Assembly (NCBI GenBank): GCA_937891785.1
Contig: CALAGN010000129.1
Location: 1-39,809 of the forward strand
DNA: 39,809 bases
Source: an uncultured Octadecabacter sp.
GTDB taxonomy: Bacteria; Pseudomonadota; Alphaproteobacteria; Rhodobacterales; Rhodobacteraceae
Reading direction: 5' to 3'
This document shows, piece by piece, positions 1-8,857 of this stretch. Made by a program: the position numbers and the translations under genes. Numbering within the stretch: position 1 is the stretch's first letter; each line of letters starts with the position of its first letter. The notes under the pieces are model-generated. The model was not told where the DNA came from. It saw nothing but the letters and a program-made list of their open reading frames with translations, and made no database searches.

Positions 1-308
1 AGCGCATCGCGACGCTGGTTGGAGCAAGAGCCATCCACCCCATCAGCAATCCGCCAGAAGTGTCGAAATGTTTCGGTTGCAACATTGAACCCACTGGACT
101 CGTTGCGGACCTTCGCATCACTCGCTCACCAAAAAACCAACAGATCAATACCTATCGCCCCGGGCAAAATCGCCGACGGCGCTATTCCGTCTGGACCGCA
201 ATGGGCCCACGACGCTACAGCCTAGGGCATCAACTGTTGCTGCGGCACGGACCTGACAGATTTTGGATTATTAATGATAATGCGGACTTCATTCACAGCA
301 GCGCCCCT
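1..308. other. Left edge without a recognisable gene
   Basis: I recognise no gene here. A reading frame runs through it into the glycosyltransferase (from about position 60), but its translation resembles nothing known, and the conserved start of the glycosyltransferase lies at 309. An AT-rich patch at about 268-286, with ATTAT and ATAAT arms, may belong to the promoter of that gene. It could also hold the end of a gene that starts outside the window. Confidence 0.4.
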
Positions 309-1889
309 ATGATCCCAAGGATAATTCACCAGACGTGGAAGACCGCCGACATTCCGGAACCGCGCGAGTGGCCGGAAAGCTGGAAGCGGTTGAATCCGGC
401 TTGGGACTATCGGTTGTGGACGGATGACGATCTGCTTGAACTTGTCCGCACGCATTACCCTGCCTTGGAAGAACTGTTCTCGTCCTACCCTAACCCAGTC
501 CAAAGGGCCGACATGGGGCGGTATTTGGTGCTGGACCATTGTGGCGGCATTTATGCTGATCTGGATACAGAATGCTTGTCGTCGCTCGAAGTCATAGCGC
601 AAGAAACACGCGTCGTGCTTTGCGAAGAACCCCCTGAGCACAATTATCATGCGTTGCCACTTGGGATGAACGCGCTCCTGTTCAACGGCGTCATGGCGAG
701 CCCGAAAGGGCATCCGTTTTGGGCGCATCTGTTAAATGTCATGATCAGGTGCCGCCACGCGACCGATTATGTTCTTGAATCGACTGGTCCACTGGCCCTT
801 ACCGGCGCCGTCCAATCGTTTGCAGCACCCGAAACCGTTTCGATCAGCTCATGTCATCTTTTCAATCCGATAACGGAAAGGGGTACCGCAAGCGCCTCGC
901 CGGTTTTCGGAGAGTACGGCACGTGTCGGATCAGCAATCACTACTGGAATGGGTCATGGTTTTCCAAGGGTGCGAAGTCACGAACACAGAGTCTGAAGCG
1001 CGCACTTCGCAAGGCCAAATACAAACTGACCCGCGGCCCGTATTTGTCGCGTGATGACATTGCCAAACAAATCAATAAAACGCGGCTTCATCGACCAATT
1101 TCACCCGACGACCAGAACGTAACTGTCCTCGTTCCTGTGCGGGATGCCGCACCGTTTCTGGACCGCTTTTTTGAACAGCTTGTCGCCCTGGATTACCCCA
1201 AAGATAAACTGCGCGTCGTGTTTTGCGAGGGCGACAGCGTTGATGGAACCGCCACCAAGCTTGATGCTTTGGTCCTTCAAAACAAAGATAAATTTCGCGA
1301 CATAACCGTAACCCACTTGGCAACTGACAACAAAATTCCGCGCGAAGATCGTTGGTTCCCAGCGCTGCAGCTGAAACGTCGCGCAGCGCTGGCAAGGGTC
1401 AGAAACCACCTTGTTGATGTCGGGCTTGCGGAAACGGTTGATTGGGCGTTGTGGATTGATGTCGATATCTGCGACTTTGCCCCCGGTATCCTAAAGCGAC
1501 TGCTGGCCGAGCGCGCAAAAGTTGTGACACCAGAGTGCGTGCGCGAATGGGACGGTCCAAGTTACGATCTCAACGCATTCAACGATACCAGTGAACAACG
1601 CGACCATAAGTATTACAAACATGTGCTGCACGGTCTTTATATGCCGCCAAAGAACCATCACCCGCGCAAGCATATGCAGGTTTTTCGGTTCGTGGATCGT
1701 GTGCCGCTTACGTCGGTCGGTGGCACGATGCTTTTGGTGCATTCATCGGTTTACCAAGGCGGCATCCGGTTCCCCGAGATCCCTTACGATAACCTGATCG
1801 AGACAGAGGGTTTTGGGCGCATTTGCCACGATTTCGGGGTTCAGCCAATTGGTCTGCCCAACGTGCAAATTCGTCATGTACAGTCTTAG
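309..1889 (+). CDS. Two-domain glycosyltransferase (DXD sugar-transferase plus Anp1-like)
   Basis: About 526 residues. The N-terminal domain (about 1-250) opens with IPRIIHQTWKT, the hallmark of the DXD sugar-binding glycosyltransferase family (Gly_transf_sug, OCH1-like). It carries RADMGRYLVLDHCGG and a DLD motif at residues 84-86 for the metal and nucleotide sugar. The C-terminal domain (about 270-526) begins NVTVLVPVRDAAPFLDRFF and has ALWIDVDIC; this resembles the Anp1/GT62 family of GT-A mannosyltransferases. I chose the ATG at 309 because the family signature begins there; the frame is open upstream but that part looks non-coding, and no strong ribosome binding site is visible. Each family normally stands alone, so this is a fusion with two potential active sites. 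The acceptor is unknown; surface polysaccharide or protein glycosylation in the cytoplasm is inferred. No glycan-synthesis neighbour lies inside the window. Confidence 0.75.
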   Translation: MIPRIIHQTWKTADIPEPREWPESWKRLNPAWDYRLWTDDDLLELVRTHYPALEELFSSYPNPVQRADMGRYLVLDHCGGIYADLDTECLSSLEVIAQETRVVLCEEPPEHNYHALPLGMNALLFNGVMASPKGHPFWAHLLNVMIRCRHATDYVLESTGPLALTGAVQSFAAPETVSISSCHLFNPITERGTASASPVFGEYGTCRISNHYWNGSWFSKGAKSRTQSLKRALRKAKYKLTRGPYLSRDDIAKQINKTRLHRPISPDDQNVTVLVPVRDAAPFLDRFFEQLVALDYPKDKLRVVFCEGDSVDGTATKLDALVLQNKDKFRDITVTHLATDNKIPREDRWFPALQLKRRAALARVRNHLVDVGLAETVDWALWIDVDICDFAPGILKRLLAERAKVVTPECVREWDGPSYDLNAFNDTSEQRDHKYYKHVLHGLYMPPKNHHPRKHMQVFRFVDRVPLTSVGGTMLLVHSSVYQGGIRFPEIPYDNLIETEGFGRICHDFGVQPIGLPNVQIRHVQS

Positions 1890-1939
1890 GCATTGATCGC
1901 TGTCTTATTGCGAAAAGGGCACGGGACAGACGACTTGCT

Positions 1940-4129
1940 TTAATAAAAACTCTGCGGGTCGATATCTATCGCCAGGCGCAGTGTGCTGGGCAGTTTGAAC
2001 TGTGCCACCCATGCGGTTAACGCGGCCTGCAACGGCGCACCTTTGTCGGCCTTGACCAGCAATCGCACGCGATGCCGCCCTCTGATGCGCGCAATAGGTG
2101 CCGGGGCTGGCCCGAACACTTGCGCACCGATTCGGCGCAGCGGCGCGTCGTTGCGGGCCATTTCTGCGCCAAGGTCGAACACCTCCTGCACGTTCGGGCT
2201 GCTGAGAACGATCCCTGCCATGCGCCCATAGGGCGGCACGCCCGCGGCTTTACGCTCGGCGGCTTCGGCGGTCCAGAATGCCTCCTCGTCACCGCCCAAA
2301 ATTGCGCGAATGACGGGGTGTTCGGGCTGGAAGGTTTGCATCAATGCCTCGCCCGGCGCTTCGGCCCGCCCAGCACGTCCCGCGACCTGTCGCATCAATT
2401 GAAACGTGCGTTCGGCGGCGCGCAGATCGGACCCTTGCAAACCAAGATCGGCATCAATCACGCCAACCAACGTCAGCAGCGGAAAGTTATGGCCCTTGGC
2501 GACGAGTTGCGTACCGATAATGATATCCGCGTCGCCGCGCGTAATGGCAGCGATGTGTTCCTTCAGCGCGCGGGCCGATCCGAAGTGATCCGAACTAAGA
2601 ACTGCAATCCGCGCGTCAGGAAACAGCGCGATCGCTTCCTCGGCCATGCGTTCCACCCCTGGCCCGACAGGCGACAAACGATCCTCGGCCTCGCAATTGG
2701 GGCAGACTGTTGGTATCGGTTTGGTTTCACCACATTGGTGGCACATCAGGCGTTTCAGAAACCGGTGTTCGACCATCCGCGCATCACAGTGATCGCAGGC
2801 AATCTGGTGCCCGCAGGCACGACAAATCGTGACGGGCGCGTAGCCGCGGCGGTTCAGGAACAGCAGCGATTGTTCGCCCTTTTCCAACCGCGCCCTGATC
2901 GCCGCTTGAAGGGTGGGCGAAACCCAGCGCCCGCCCGGTAAATCCTCGACCCGCATGTCAATCGCGCCCATTTTCGGCATCACCGCAGGGCCGAACCGCG
3001 AGGTCAATTCCAGCTTCGTATACTTGCCAGCCTCGACATTCGCCCAGCTTTCAAGGCTCGGTGTGGCGCTGGCCAGCACCACCTGCGCGTTGTTGATCGA
3101 GGCGCGCAGCACGGTCATATCGCGGGCGTTATACAACACGCCGTCCTCTTGTTTATAGGACGTGTCGTGTTCTTCATCGACGACGATCAAGCCCAGATCG
3201 CGGTATGGCAAAAACAACGCAGACCGCGCGCCAACGACCAGCCCCGCCGCCCCCTGCCCGACCATGCGCCAGCAACGGCGCCGTTCGGTCATTGTCACGC
3301 CAGAGTGCCATTCGGCGGGATTGAAGCCAAAGCGCGCCTCGACCCGCGTGATAAATTCGGACGTCAGCGCGATTTCAGGCAACAGCACCAGCGCTTGCCG
3401 CCCTTGGCGCAAGCATTCGGCGACGGCTTCAAGATAAACCTCGGTTTTGCCCGACCCTGTGACGCCCTTCAGCAACGTGGTGCCATAGGTGCCGGACGCC
3501 ACGGCGCGTTTCAAAACCTCAGCCCCGTCCGCCTGATCTGCCGTCAGTTCCTTGCCACCATAGTCGGGGTCCAACGCCGGATAGGGCGTATCGCGCGGCG
3601 CGTCTTCTTCGCTGACCGCGCCATATTTAACCAAGCCTTTGATCACAGATGACGTGACCCCCGCCATCTCGGCCAATTCGCCCAGGGTAAACGACAACCC
3701 GCCATAATCGCGCAGCACATCCAAAACCTTGGTGCGGGCATCGGTAATCCGATCCGGTGTGCCGGTGCCAAGGCGAAAAACTTTGCGCATCGACGGCGCG
3801 TCGCCAAGGCCCGGGGCACGGGTTGCAAGGCGCAGCATCGCCGACATTGGCGTCAGGGTGTATTCGGCGGCACGGGTCAGAAAGTCATGCATTTCAGCGC
3901 GCATTGGGGCGACATCCAGCACGCCGATCACGCTGCGTACTTTGGCATAATCAAAGTCGCCCTTACCCGATCCCCAGACCACACCCAACACCTTGCGCGG
4001 GCCCAGCGGCACCTCGACGAAAGCGCCCAACATGCAACCGCCTTCGGGCGCTTTGTAGTCCAGGATCCGGTCCAATGGCTGTGCTGTCAGCACGCCAACC
4101 AAATCACCTTCGTGAAAGAACTCTGGCAC
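1940..4129 (-). CDS. priA: Primosomal protein N' (replication restart helicase PriA)
   Basis: A 3'-to-5' superfamily 2 DNA helicase that recognises abandoned replication forks and reloads the replisome. The 729 residues match the family length. An N-terminal DNA-binding region (about 1-105) is followed by helicase lobe 1, with Walker A GVTGSGKTE at 222-230 and the DEEH Walker B box at 318-321. A zinc-binding insert follows, with paired Cys-x2-Cys motifs (CRACGH, CDHC, CHQCG, CPNCE), and then lobe 2 with GTQLVAKGHNFP and the QVAGRAGRA motif. The start is a GTG three bases after the stop of the LysE-type gene, so the two are probably co-transcribed and translationally coupled. No frameshift or missing motif is visible. 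Confidence 0.96.
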   Translation of the reverse strand: MPEFFHEGDLVGVLTAQPLDRILDYKAPEGGCMLGAFVEVPLGPRKVLGVVWGSGKGDFDYAKVRSVIGVLDVAPMRAEMHDFLTRAAEYTLTPMSAMLRLATRAPGLGDAPSMRKVFRLGTGTPDRITDARTKVLDVLRDYGGLSFTLGELAEMAGVTSSVIKGLVKYGAVSEEDAPRDTPYPALDPDYGGKELTADQADGAEVLKRAVASGTYGTTLLKGVTGSGKTEVYLEAVAECLRQGRQALVLLPEIALTSEFITRVEARFGFNPAEWHSGVTMTERRRCWRMVGQGAAGLVVGARSALFLPYRDLGLIVVDEEHDTSYKQEDGVLYNARDMTVLRASINNAQVVLASATPSLESWANVEAGKYTKLELTSRFGPAVMPKMGAIDMRVEDLPGGRWVSPTLQAAIRARLEKGEQSLLFLNRRGYAPVTICRACGHQIACDHCDARMVEHRFLKRLMCHQCGETKPIPTVCPNCEAEDRLSPVGPGVERMAEEAIALFPDARIAVLSSDHFGSARALKEHIAAITRGDADIIIGTQLVAKGHNFPLLTLVGVIDADLGLQGSDLRAAERTFQLMRQVAGRAGRAEAPGEALMQTFQPEHPVIRAILGGDEEAFWTAEAAERKAAGVPPYGRMAGIVLSSPNVQEVFDLGAEMARNDAPLRRIGAQVFGPAPAPIARIRGRHRVRLLVKADKGAPLQAALTAWVAQFKLPSTLRLAIDIDPQSFY

Positions 4130-4132
4130 GTC

Positions 4133-4762
4133 TTAGGCCGCCTTGCGCAGGGTTGCCGTTAACACGCCCATCGCAATCATAACGCCGCCGCCTGCGCGCG
4201 TTATCCATCCCAAAACGGCGGGCCGACGGATCGTGGCGCGCATCCGGTCCGCAAGCAGCGCATAGGCCAGCGCGTTGATCGCGGCGAGCGTGACAAAGGT
4301 TGCGATCAGCACGGCAAATTGAGGCGCAAGCAGGCGATCAACGGCCAGAAACTGCGGCACAAAGGCGATGAAAAATACGATAGATTTCGGGTTCAGCGCC
4401 GTGACGACAGCCGCATTGCCAAACACACGGCGCCGCGTCAGTTCTGGCACATCATCCAATCGGCCCAGCGTCTGCCCCCCAACCGGGCGGATCATGCCGA
4501 TGCCCATCCACACCAGATAAGCCGCCCCGACCCACTTTAGCGCGGTGAACACCGATGCCGATGCCAGCACCAGCGCGCCCAATCCTAACAACGACGCCGT
4601 CATCGCGATCAGATCACCCGTTGCCACCCCCGCAGCCGAGGCCACGGCGACCCTGCGCCCCTGCGTCAACGCATAGGTCAGCACCAGCACGACTGTCGGA
4701 CCGGGAATCATTAACAACACTACGGATGCCACGACAAAGGCCAACCAAACCTGAATTTCCAT
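4133..4762 (-). CDS. LysE/RhtB-family amino-acid exporter
   Basis: About 209 residues, mostly hydrophobic, with roughly six predicted membrane segments. The N-terminus carries the family signature PGPTVVLVLTYALTQGRR and is followed by a Gly/Ala-rich second helix. The central loop contains ALNPKSIVFFIAFVPQF, the typical LysE/RhtB motif. The ATG at 4762 is preceded by AGGAG at a good distance. The frame is open much further upstream, but that extension crosses the divergent fsa gene and is not homologous. Members export lysine, threonine, homoserine lactone and similar amino compounds; the substrate cannot be told from the sequence. It sits directly upstream of priA in one transcript, probably without functional connection, and is divergent from fsa over 85 bases that must hold both promoters. 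Confidence 0.88.
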   Translation of the reverse strand: MEIQVWLAFVVASVVLLMIPGPTVVLVLTYALTQGRRVAVASAAGVATGDLIAMTASLLGLGALVLASASVFTALKWVGAAYLVWMGIGMIRPVGGQTLGRLDDVPELTRRRVFGNAAVVTALNPKSIVFFIAFVPQFLAVDRLLAPQFAVLIATFVTLAAINALAYALLADRMRATIRRPAVLGWITRAGGGVMIAMGVLTATLRKAA

Positions 4763-4847
4763 CACACATCTCCTGAAGGGGTTCCAGCTACGCCCGCCAT
4801 AGGTTAAACGCTGCATCAGCAAACGCCACCCTTCACCGGAGAGAGCC

Positions 4848-5501
4848 ATGAAGTTTTTCGTAGATACCGCCGACATCGCCGCGATCACAGAGTTGAACGA
4901 CCTTGGGATGGTGGACGGGGTGACAACCAACCCTTCCATTATTGCCAAATCAGGCCGCAACATTCTGGAAGTCACCAAGGAAATCTGTGACATCGTTGAC
5001 GGCCCTGTGTCGGCCGAAGTTGTGTCGCTCACCGCGGACGAAATGATCGCCGAGGGCCGCAAGCTGGTCAAAATCGCTGATAACATCGCCGTCAAAGTGC
5101 CGCTGACTTGGGATGGTCTGAAAGCCTGTAAAGTGCTGTCAGATGAAGGAAACATGGTCAACGTGACGCTGTGTTTCAGCGCCAATCAGGCACTGCTTGC
5201 CGCCAAGGCAGGTGCCACATTCATCAGCCCGTTCATTGGCCGTCTGGATGATATTAACATTGATGGGCTTGAACTGATCGAAGACATCCGCATGATTTAT
5301 GACAACTACGGCTTTGCGACTCAGATCCTTGCTGCGTCTATCCGCAACGCCAACCATATGTCCGAATGTGCCAAAATCGGTGCTGATGTGGCCACCGCAC
5401 CGCCAAACGTGATCAAAGCGATGGCCAACCACGTGCTGACTGACAATGGTCTGGCGGGCTTCATGGCCGATATCAAAAAAGCCGGCATCAAGATTCTGTA
5501 A
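4848..5501 (+). CDS. fsa: Transaldolase-like fructose-6-phosphate aldolase (TalC/Fsa type)
   Basis: 217 residues, the short single-domain TIM-barrel type of transaldolase. The N-terminus [10 protein letters not shown] and the [11 protein letters not shown] motif at about 26-37 are family signatures. The Schiff-base lysine is K83 in [12 protein letters not shown], followed by [19 protein letters not shown] and the [10 protein letters not shown] motif. Members either transfer dihydroxyacetone units in the pentose phosphate pathway or cleave fructose 6-phosphate. Sequence alone does not separate these, but the length and motifs fit the TalC/Fsa group. A GGAGAG ribosome site precedes the ATG. It is the first gene of a plus-strand run, nine bases before the unknown gene at 5511. 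Confidence 0.92.
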   Translation: MKFFVDTADIAAITELNDLGMVDGVTTNPSIIAKSGRNILEVTKEICDIVDGPVSAEVVSLTADEMIAEGRKLVKIADNIAVKVPLTWDGLKACKVLSDEGNMVNVTLCFSANQALLAAKAGATFISPFIGRLDDINIDGLELIEDIRMIYDNYGFATQILAASIRNANHMSECAKIGADVATAPPNVIKAMANHVLTDNGLAGFMADIKKAGIKIL

Positions 5502-5510
5502 AGCCCCACG

Positions 5511-5870
5511 ATGAACGCGCTTGCCAAGGCGGATGGCAGTTTTGCCGTCCGCAACCCCGACCGCATAACCCCGGACATGGGCGTGGTATCGCTCGCGGTC
5601 AAAGTGACGCTGGCCAATGGTACTCAAGTGCCTGCTGTCATGGCATTGGACGCCGCCATCGGCGATATTCCGCAGGCTGCGCATTTTTGGGTAACGAACC
5701 GTTGGTTTGAACCCGCTAGTCTTGATGATCGCGCGGCAATGGCCACCGCGACCGGGCTAAAAGAGACCGGTATCTTTCCATATACTTGGGCCACGCACAT
5801 CCCGATGGACGTCTCACAGACCACCGCGCGCCATTGCATCCAAGCAACAGCCCGCCTCGTGCGCAAATAA
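5511..5870 (+). CDS. Hypothetical protein between fsa and DUF484
   Basis: 119 residues that I do not recognise. The protein looks soluble and compact. It has no signal peptide, no membrane segment and only one Cys (HCIQ near the end). It contains an Ala- and Val-rich beta-like start (VVSLAVKVTLANGTQVPAV) and a Trp-rich centre (HFWVTNRWFEP, FPYTWATHIP). It begins nine bases after the fsa stop and 59 bases separate it from DUF484, so co-transcription with both is likely. The uninterrupted frame and codon use like its neighbours support a real gene. No function is proposed. Confidence 0.6.
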   Translation: MNALAKADGSFAVRNPDRITPDMGVVSLAVKVTLANGTQVPAVMALDAAIGDIPQAAHFWVTNRWFEPASLDDRAAMATATGLKETGIFPYTWATHIPMDVSQTTARHCIQATARLVRK

Positions 5871-5929
5871 TCCTAGCCGTGCGCCCCATTGCTCTGCTAA
5901 ACTCTGGTCAATCAACAAACGAGCCGAGC

Positions 5930-6634
5930 ATGAGCAGTTCTCCCCTAATGGACGATCTTCGTTCAAAGATTATTTCAGACCCCGAGTCCCTTCTCGAGGA
6001 CCATGATATTATGCGCGCGCTTGTTGCCGCGAACGAGAAATCGCTGGGTGGCAATATCGTCGATCTGCGCGGTATCGCTATGGAACGGCTTGAAGCGCGC
6101 CTTGACCGGCTGGAAGACACGCATCGCAGCGTGATCGCCGCTGCCTATGAAAACCTTGCGGGCACCAACCAGATCCATCGCGCCGTGCTGCGGATGATGG
6201 ACGCGACCAAGTTCGAAAGCTTTTTGCGTGATCTCGGCAGCGATGTGGCCGAAATCCTGCGGGTCGATTGCATACGCCTTGTGCTTGAGTCCGTGACCAA
6301 TACCGATGATCCCGCCGTTGCGCGGCTTGGCAATGTGCTGAACGTTGCCGAACCAGGGTTCGTGGATGATTATCTGACGCTGGGCCGCAATATGCCGGTG
6401 CGTCAGGTCACATTGCGTCAGGTGCAGCCCGAAGATCACAACATCTATGGCGACAAATCCGACTACATCCGCTCGGAGGCCTGCATCAAGCTGGACCTTG
6501 GCGATGGCCGCTTGCCCGGCATGTTGATCATGGGGTCCGAAGACCCACATCAGTTTACCCCGCAGCAAGGCACCGATCTGCTGACCTTCTTTGGTGGCGT
6601 CTTTGAACGTGCCATGCGGCGCAGGCTGTCATAG
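5930..6634 (+). CDS. DUF484 family protein
   Basis: About 234 residues of the DUF484 family, which has a GAF-like fold and commonly precedes xerC in proteobacteria. The N-terminus (about 1-60) is acidic and helical (LEDHDIMRALVAANEKS) and includes the family's short Arg-rich coiled segment MERLEARLDRLEDTHRSV. The C-terminal two thirds is the GAF-like part, ending LLTFFGGVFERAMRRRLS. I chose the ATG at 5930, after a weak purine stretch, because the homologous region starts there; upstream codons in the same frame overlap the previous gene's end. The stop is four bases before the likely xerC start, so the two are coupled. The molecular role of DUF484 is unknown to me; the linkage suggests chromosome processing. 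Confidence 0.88.
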   Translation: MSSSPLMDDLRSKIISDPESLLEDHDIMRALVAANEKSLGGNIVDLRGIAMERLEARLDRLEDTHRSVIAAAYENLAGTNQIHRAVLRMMDATKFESFLRDLGSDVAEILRVDCIRLVLESVTNTDDPAVARLGNVLNVAEPGFVDDYLTLGRNMPVRQVTLRQVQPEDHNIYGDKSDYIRSEACIKLDLGDGRLPGMLIMGSEDPHQFTPQQGTDLLTFFGGVFERAMRRRLS

Positions 6635-6638
6635 GCCG

Positions 6639-7565
6639 TTGATTTCCCCCGCCCTGTCGGATGCCCTGCGCGGCTGGCTGGATCACCAGAAGGCGCTGAA
6701 CGGTGCCGCCGATAACACGCTGACGGCCTATCAGACCGATCTGCTCGGGTTTTTGTCGTTCATGACGCAGCACCACGGCGAACAGCAAGGGCTGGGACCG
6801 ATTTCGGCGATCACTGTCGCGGATATGCGCGCGTGGATGGCCCATGAACGCGGGCGCGGTGTGGCGGCGCGATCGCTTGCGCGGTCGCTCTCGGCTGTGA
6901 AATCATTCTATCGCTGGCTTGCCGAGCGCGAGGGGTTTGAGCCCACCGCCGTGCTGTCCACACGATCACCCAAGTTCCAGAAAAAACTACCGCGCCCTTT
7001 GGCTACCGATGCGGCACGCGCGATGATCGACACTGTTGAACTGCAAGCGCGCGATCCTTGGGTTGCTGCCCGCGACGCTGCGGTGATCACGCTACTTTAC
7101 GGCTGCGGACTGCGTATCTCCGAAGCCTTGGGGCTGCGCGGCGACGATGCCCCGCTGCCCGACGTGTTGCGTATCATCGGCAAGGGCGGCAAGGAACGCA
7201 TCGTGCCCGTCCTGCCTGCCGCACGCGCCGCCGTGGATGCGTATGTGCGCGCCTGCCCCTACAAGGGCGAGCCCGACGGCCCGCTATTTCGCGCCGTTCG
7301 TGGTGGCCCGCTTGCCCCGCGCGCCATCCAAAAGGTGATGGAGCACGCCCGCCTGCAACTGGGCCTACCCGCCACGGCGACGCCCCATGCGCTGCGACAT
7401 TCATTCGCAACGCACCTGTTGTCGGCAGGTGGCGATTTGCGCACCATTCAGGAACTGCTGGGCCATGCGAGCCTGTCGACGACCCAAGCCTATACTGCGG
7501 TCGACACGGCCCGCCTGATGGAAGTCTATGACGCCGCCCACCCCAAATCTGCCGCCAATTCCTGA
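6639..7565 (+). CDS. xerC: Tyrosine recombinase XerC
   Basis: A site-specific recombinase that, with XerD, resolves chromosome dimers at dif during division. All catalytic positions are present. Numbered from the TTG at 6639 they are Arg159 (GCGLRISEAL), the lysine of IGKGGKER (K182 or K185), His250 and Arg253 (HALRHSFATHL), His276 (LLGHASLS) and nucleophile Tyr285 (TTQAYTAVD). The N-terminal core-binding SAM-like domain covers about 5-100. TTG at 6639 gives 308 residues, the normal length. Another TTG at 6591 would overlap DUF484 and add non-conserved residues. The four-base gap to DUF484 suggests coupling. This is a housekeeping recombinase, not an integrase: no phage genes or attachment-site repeats are near. 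Confidence 0.93.
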   Translation: MISPALSDALRGWLDHQKALNGAADNTLTAYQTDLLGFLSFMTQHHGEQQGLGPISAITVADMRAWMAHERGRGVAARSLARSLSAVKSFYRWLAEREGFEPTAVLSTRSPKFQKKLPRPLATDAARAMIDTVELQARDPWVAARDAAVITLLYGCGLRISEALGLRGDDAPLPDVLRIIGKGGKERIVPVLPAARAAVDAYVRACPYKGEPDGPLFRAVRGGPLAPRAIQKVMEHARLQLGLPATATPHALRHSFATHLLSAGGDLRTIQELLGHASLSTTQAYTAVDTARLMEVYDAAHPKSAANS

Positions 7566-7600
7566 TTGCCCTGCCCGCGCAATTGCTACATGAGAACCCC

Positions 7601-8299
7601 ATGACACTTTCCCACAAAGCCCTCCTCGTCCACCTCCTGACCGGCACCGGCGCGATATTCGCGATGCTCGCCCTTTTGGCCGCTGTCGATGAAAAGTGGA
7701 GCCTGATGTTCTTGTGGTTGATCGTCGCGTTCTTCGTGGACGGGATCGACGGGCCTTTGGCGCGCAAATACGACGTAAACACCAACGCGCCGGAATTTGA
7801 CGGCGAATTGTTGGACCTGATTATAGACTACCTGACCTATGTGTTCGTGCCTGCATATGCGTTGTTCAAGCACCCCGATCTACTGCCCGGCTGGACTGGT
7901 TGGATCGTGATTATCGTCGTGACGTTCAGCAGTGCTATGTATTTCGCCGACACCCGCATGAAGACCCGAGACTATTCGTTTTCCGGCTTTCCAGGCTGTT
8001 GGAACATGGTTGTACTAGTGCTTTTCGCGCTGAACCCCGGTTTCTGGGTGATCCTTGGGTTGGTGGCTATGCTGGCCGTCGCGATGTTCTTGCCGATAAA
8101 ATTCGTGCACCCGGTGCGCACACAACGCTGGCGTATCGTCACATTGCCAATGGCGCTGGCGTGGACTGGATTTGCAGGTTGGGCCGCTTGGGTTGATTTC
8201 CACCCGCAAAGCTGGGCGCATTGGGGGTTGATGGTGACGTCGATCTACCTGCTGGGAGCCGGCGCTTTACAACAGGTTCTTTACCGCGAGAAGCTCTGA
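7601..8299 (+). CDS. pcs: Phosphatidylcholine synthase
   Basis: An integral membrane CDP-alcohol phosphatidyltransferase that makes phosphatidylcholine directly from CDP-diacylglycerol and choline, a route typical of alphaproteobacteria. The 232 residues carry the catalytic metal-binding signature D50-G51-x2-A54-R55, then G68-x3-D72-x3-D76, with the long spacer seen in Pcs enzymes. About eight hydrophobic segments follow, and the cytoplasmic loop has the conserved MYFADTRMKTRDYSFSGFPG region (a choline-enzyme feature, split here as family pattern). The ATG at 7601 is taken as start; an upstream TTG at 7583 would add six residues. It lies 35 bases after xerC and converges with ogt across an inverted repeat. 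Confidence 0.93.
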   Translation: MTLSHKALLVHLLTGTGAIFAMLALLAAVDEKWSLMFLWLIVAFFVDGIDGPLARKYDVNTNAPEFDGELLDLIIDYLTYVFVPAYALFKHPDLLPGWTGWIVIIVVTFSSAMYFADTRMKTRDYSFSGFPGCWNMVVLVLFALNPGFWVILGLVAMLAVAMFLPIKFVHPVRTQRWRIVTLPMALAWTGFAGWAAWVDFHPQSWAHWGLMVTSIYLLGAGALQQVLYREKL

Positions 8300-8301
8300 G
8301 G

Positions 8302-8346
8302 CATTTCCAATCAAATTGAATTACTGGCAACGCGAGATTGGAAATG
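8302..8346. repeat. 11-bp inverted repeat between convergent pcs and ogt
   Basis: Arms CATTTCCAATC (8302-8312) and GATTGGAAATG (8336-8346) are perfect complements around a 23-base loop. The element fills the gap between the two convergent genes, which suits a bidirectional transcription stop. There is no T-run on either side, so it is not a classical Rho-independent terminator. It may instead stabilise 3' ends. Confidence 0.6.
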
Positions 8347-8348
8347 AT

Positions 8349-8801
8349 CTAAATCAGCAAACCTGCCGCGCCTTCATGGCGCAGCAAGGCGACCTTGGTT
8401 TCCACGCCACCCTTGCCGGAAAAACCCGTCAGCCCTTTGGCTCCCATCACGCGGTGGCAGGGAATAATCACCGGAATCGGATTGCCGCCACAGGCATTGC
8501 CCACGGCCTGCGCCGATTGGCCCAGCGCGCGGGCGATATCGCCATAGGTCACGGTTTCACCAAATGGGATCGCCGCGATTTGGTCGCACACTGCGCGCTG
8601 GAAATCTGACCCTGCTACACGCATCGGCAGATCGAATTGGGTAAGTGTGCCAGCGTCATAGGCGCGCAACTGGCGTGCGGCCTCGGTCAAAAGCGGGGTG
8701 TCGTCAGCGTGGTCCCCATCCCACTCAACGCGCTCAATTGCGCCGCCCTGTTCAAACAGGGTCAGCGGGCCGAATTGGGTGGGAACGGTGAGGGCAGGCA
8801 T
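8349..8801 (-). CDS. ogt: Methylated-DNA--[protein]-cysteine S-methyltransferase
   Basis: A suicidal DNA repair protein that removes the methyl group from O6-methylguanine (and O4-methylthymine) onto its own cysteine. The acceptor is Cys115 in the invariant PCHR motif (IPVIIPCHRVMG), preceded by the DNA-binding helix TYGDIARALGQSAQAVGNA. The 150 residues match the single-domain Ogt type without an Ada regulatory domain. Its short N-terminal part (about 1-65) is the usual variable domain. It lies 56 bases downstream of the thioesterase gene on the same strand and is probably the last gene of the ileS transcript. No Ada-type regulation is visible. Confidence 0.93.
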   Translation of the reverse strand: MPALTVPTQFGPLTLFEQGGAIERVEWDGDHADDTPLLTEAARQLRAYDAGTLTQFDLPMRVAGSDFQRAVCDQIAAIPFGETVTYGDIARALGQSAQAVGNACGGNPIPVIIPCHRVMGAKGLTGFSGKGGVETKVALLRHEGAAGLLI

Positions 8802-8857
8802 GACCCATCTTCGCGCGCAGCGGGGCGCGCTACAACCCGAATGATGCGCATAGCCAG

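Noticed and set aside
6639-7565. Tyrosine recombinase as a sign of a mobile element
   Set aside because: Length, neighbours (DUF484) and motifs match housekeeping XerC; no attachment repeats, tRNA or phage genes are near.
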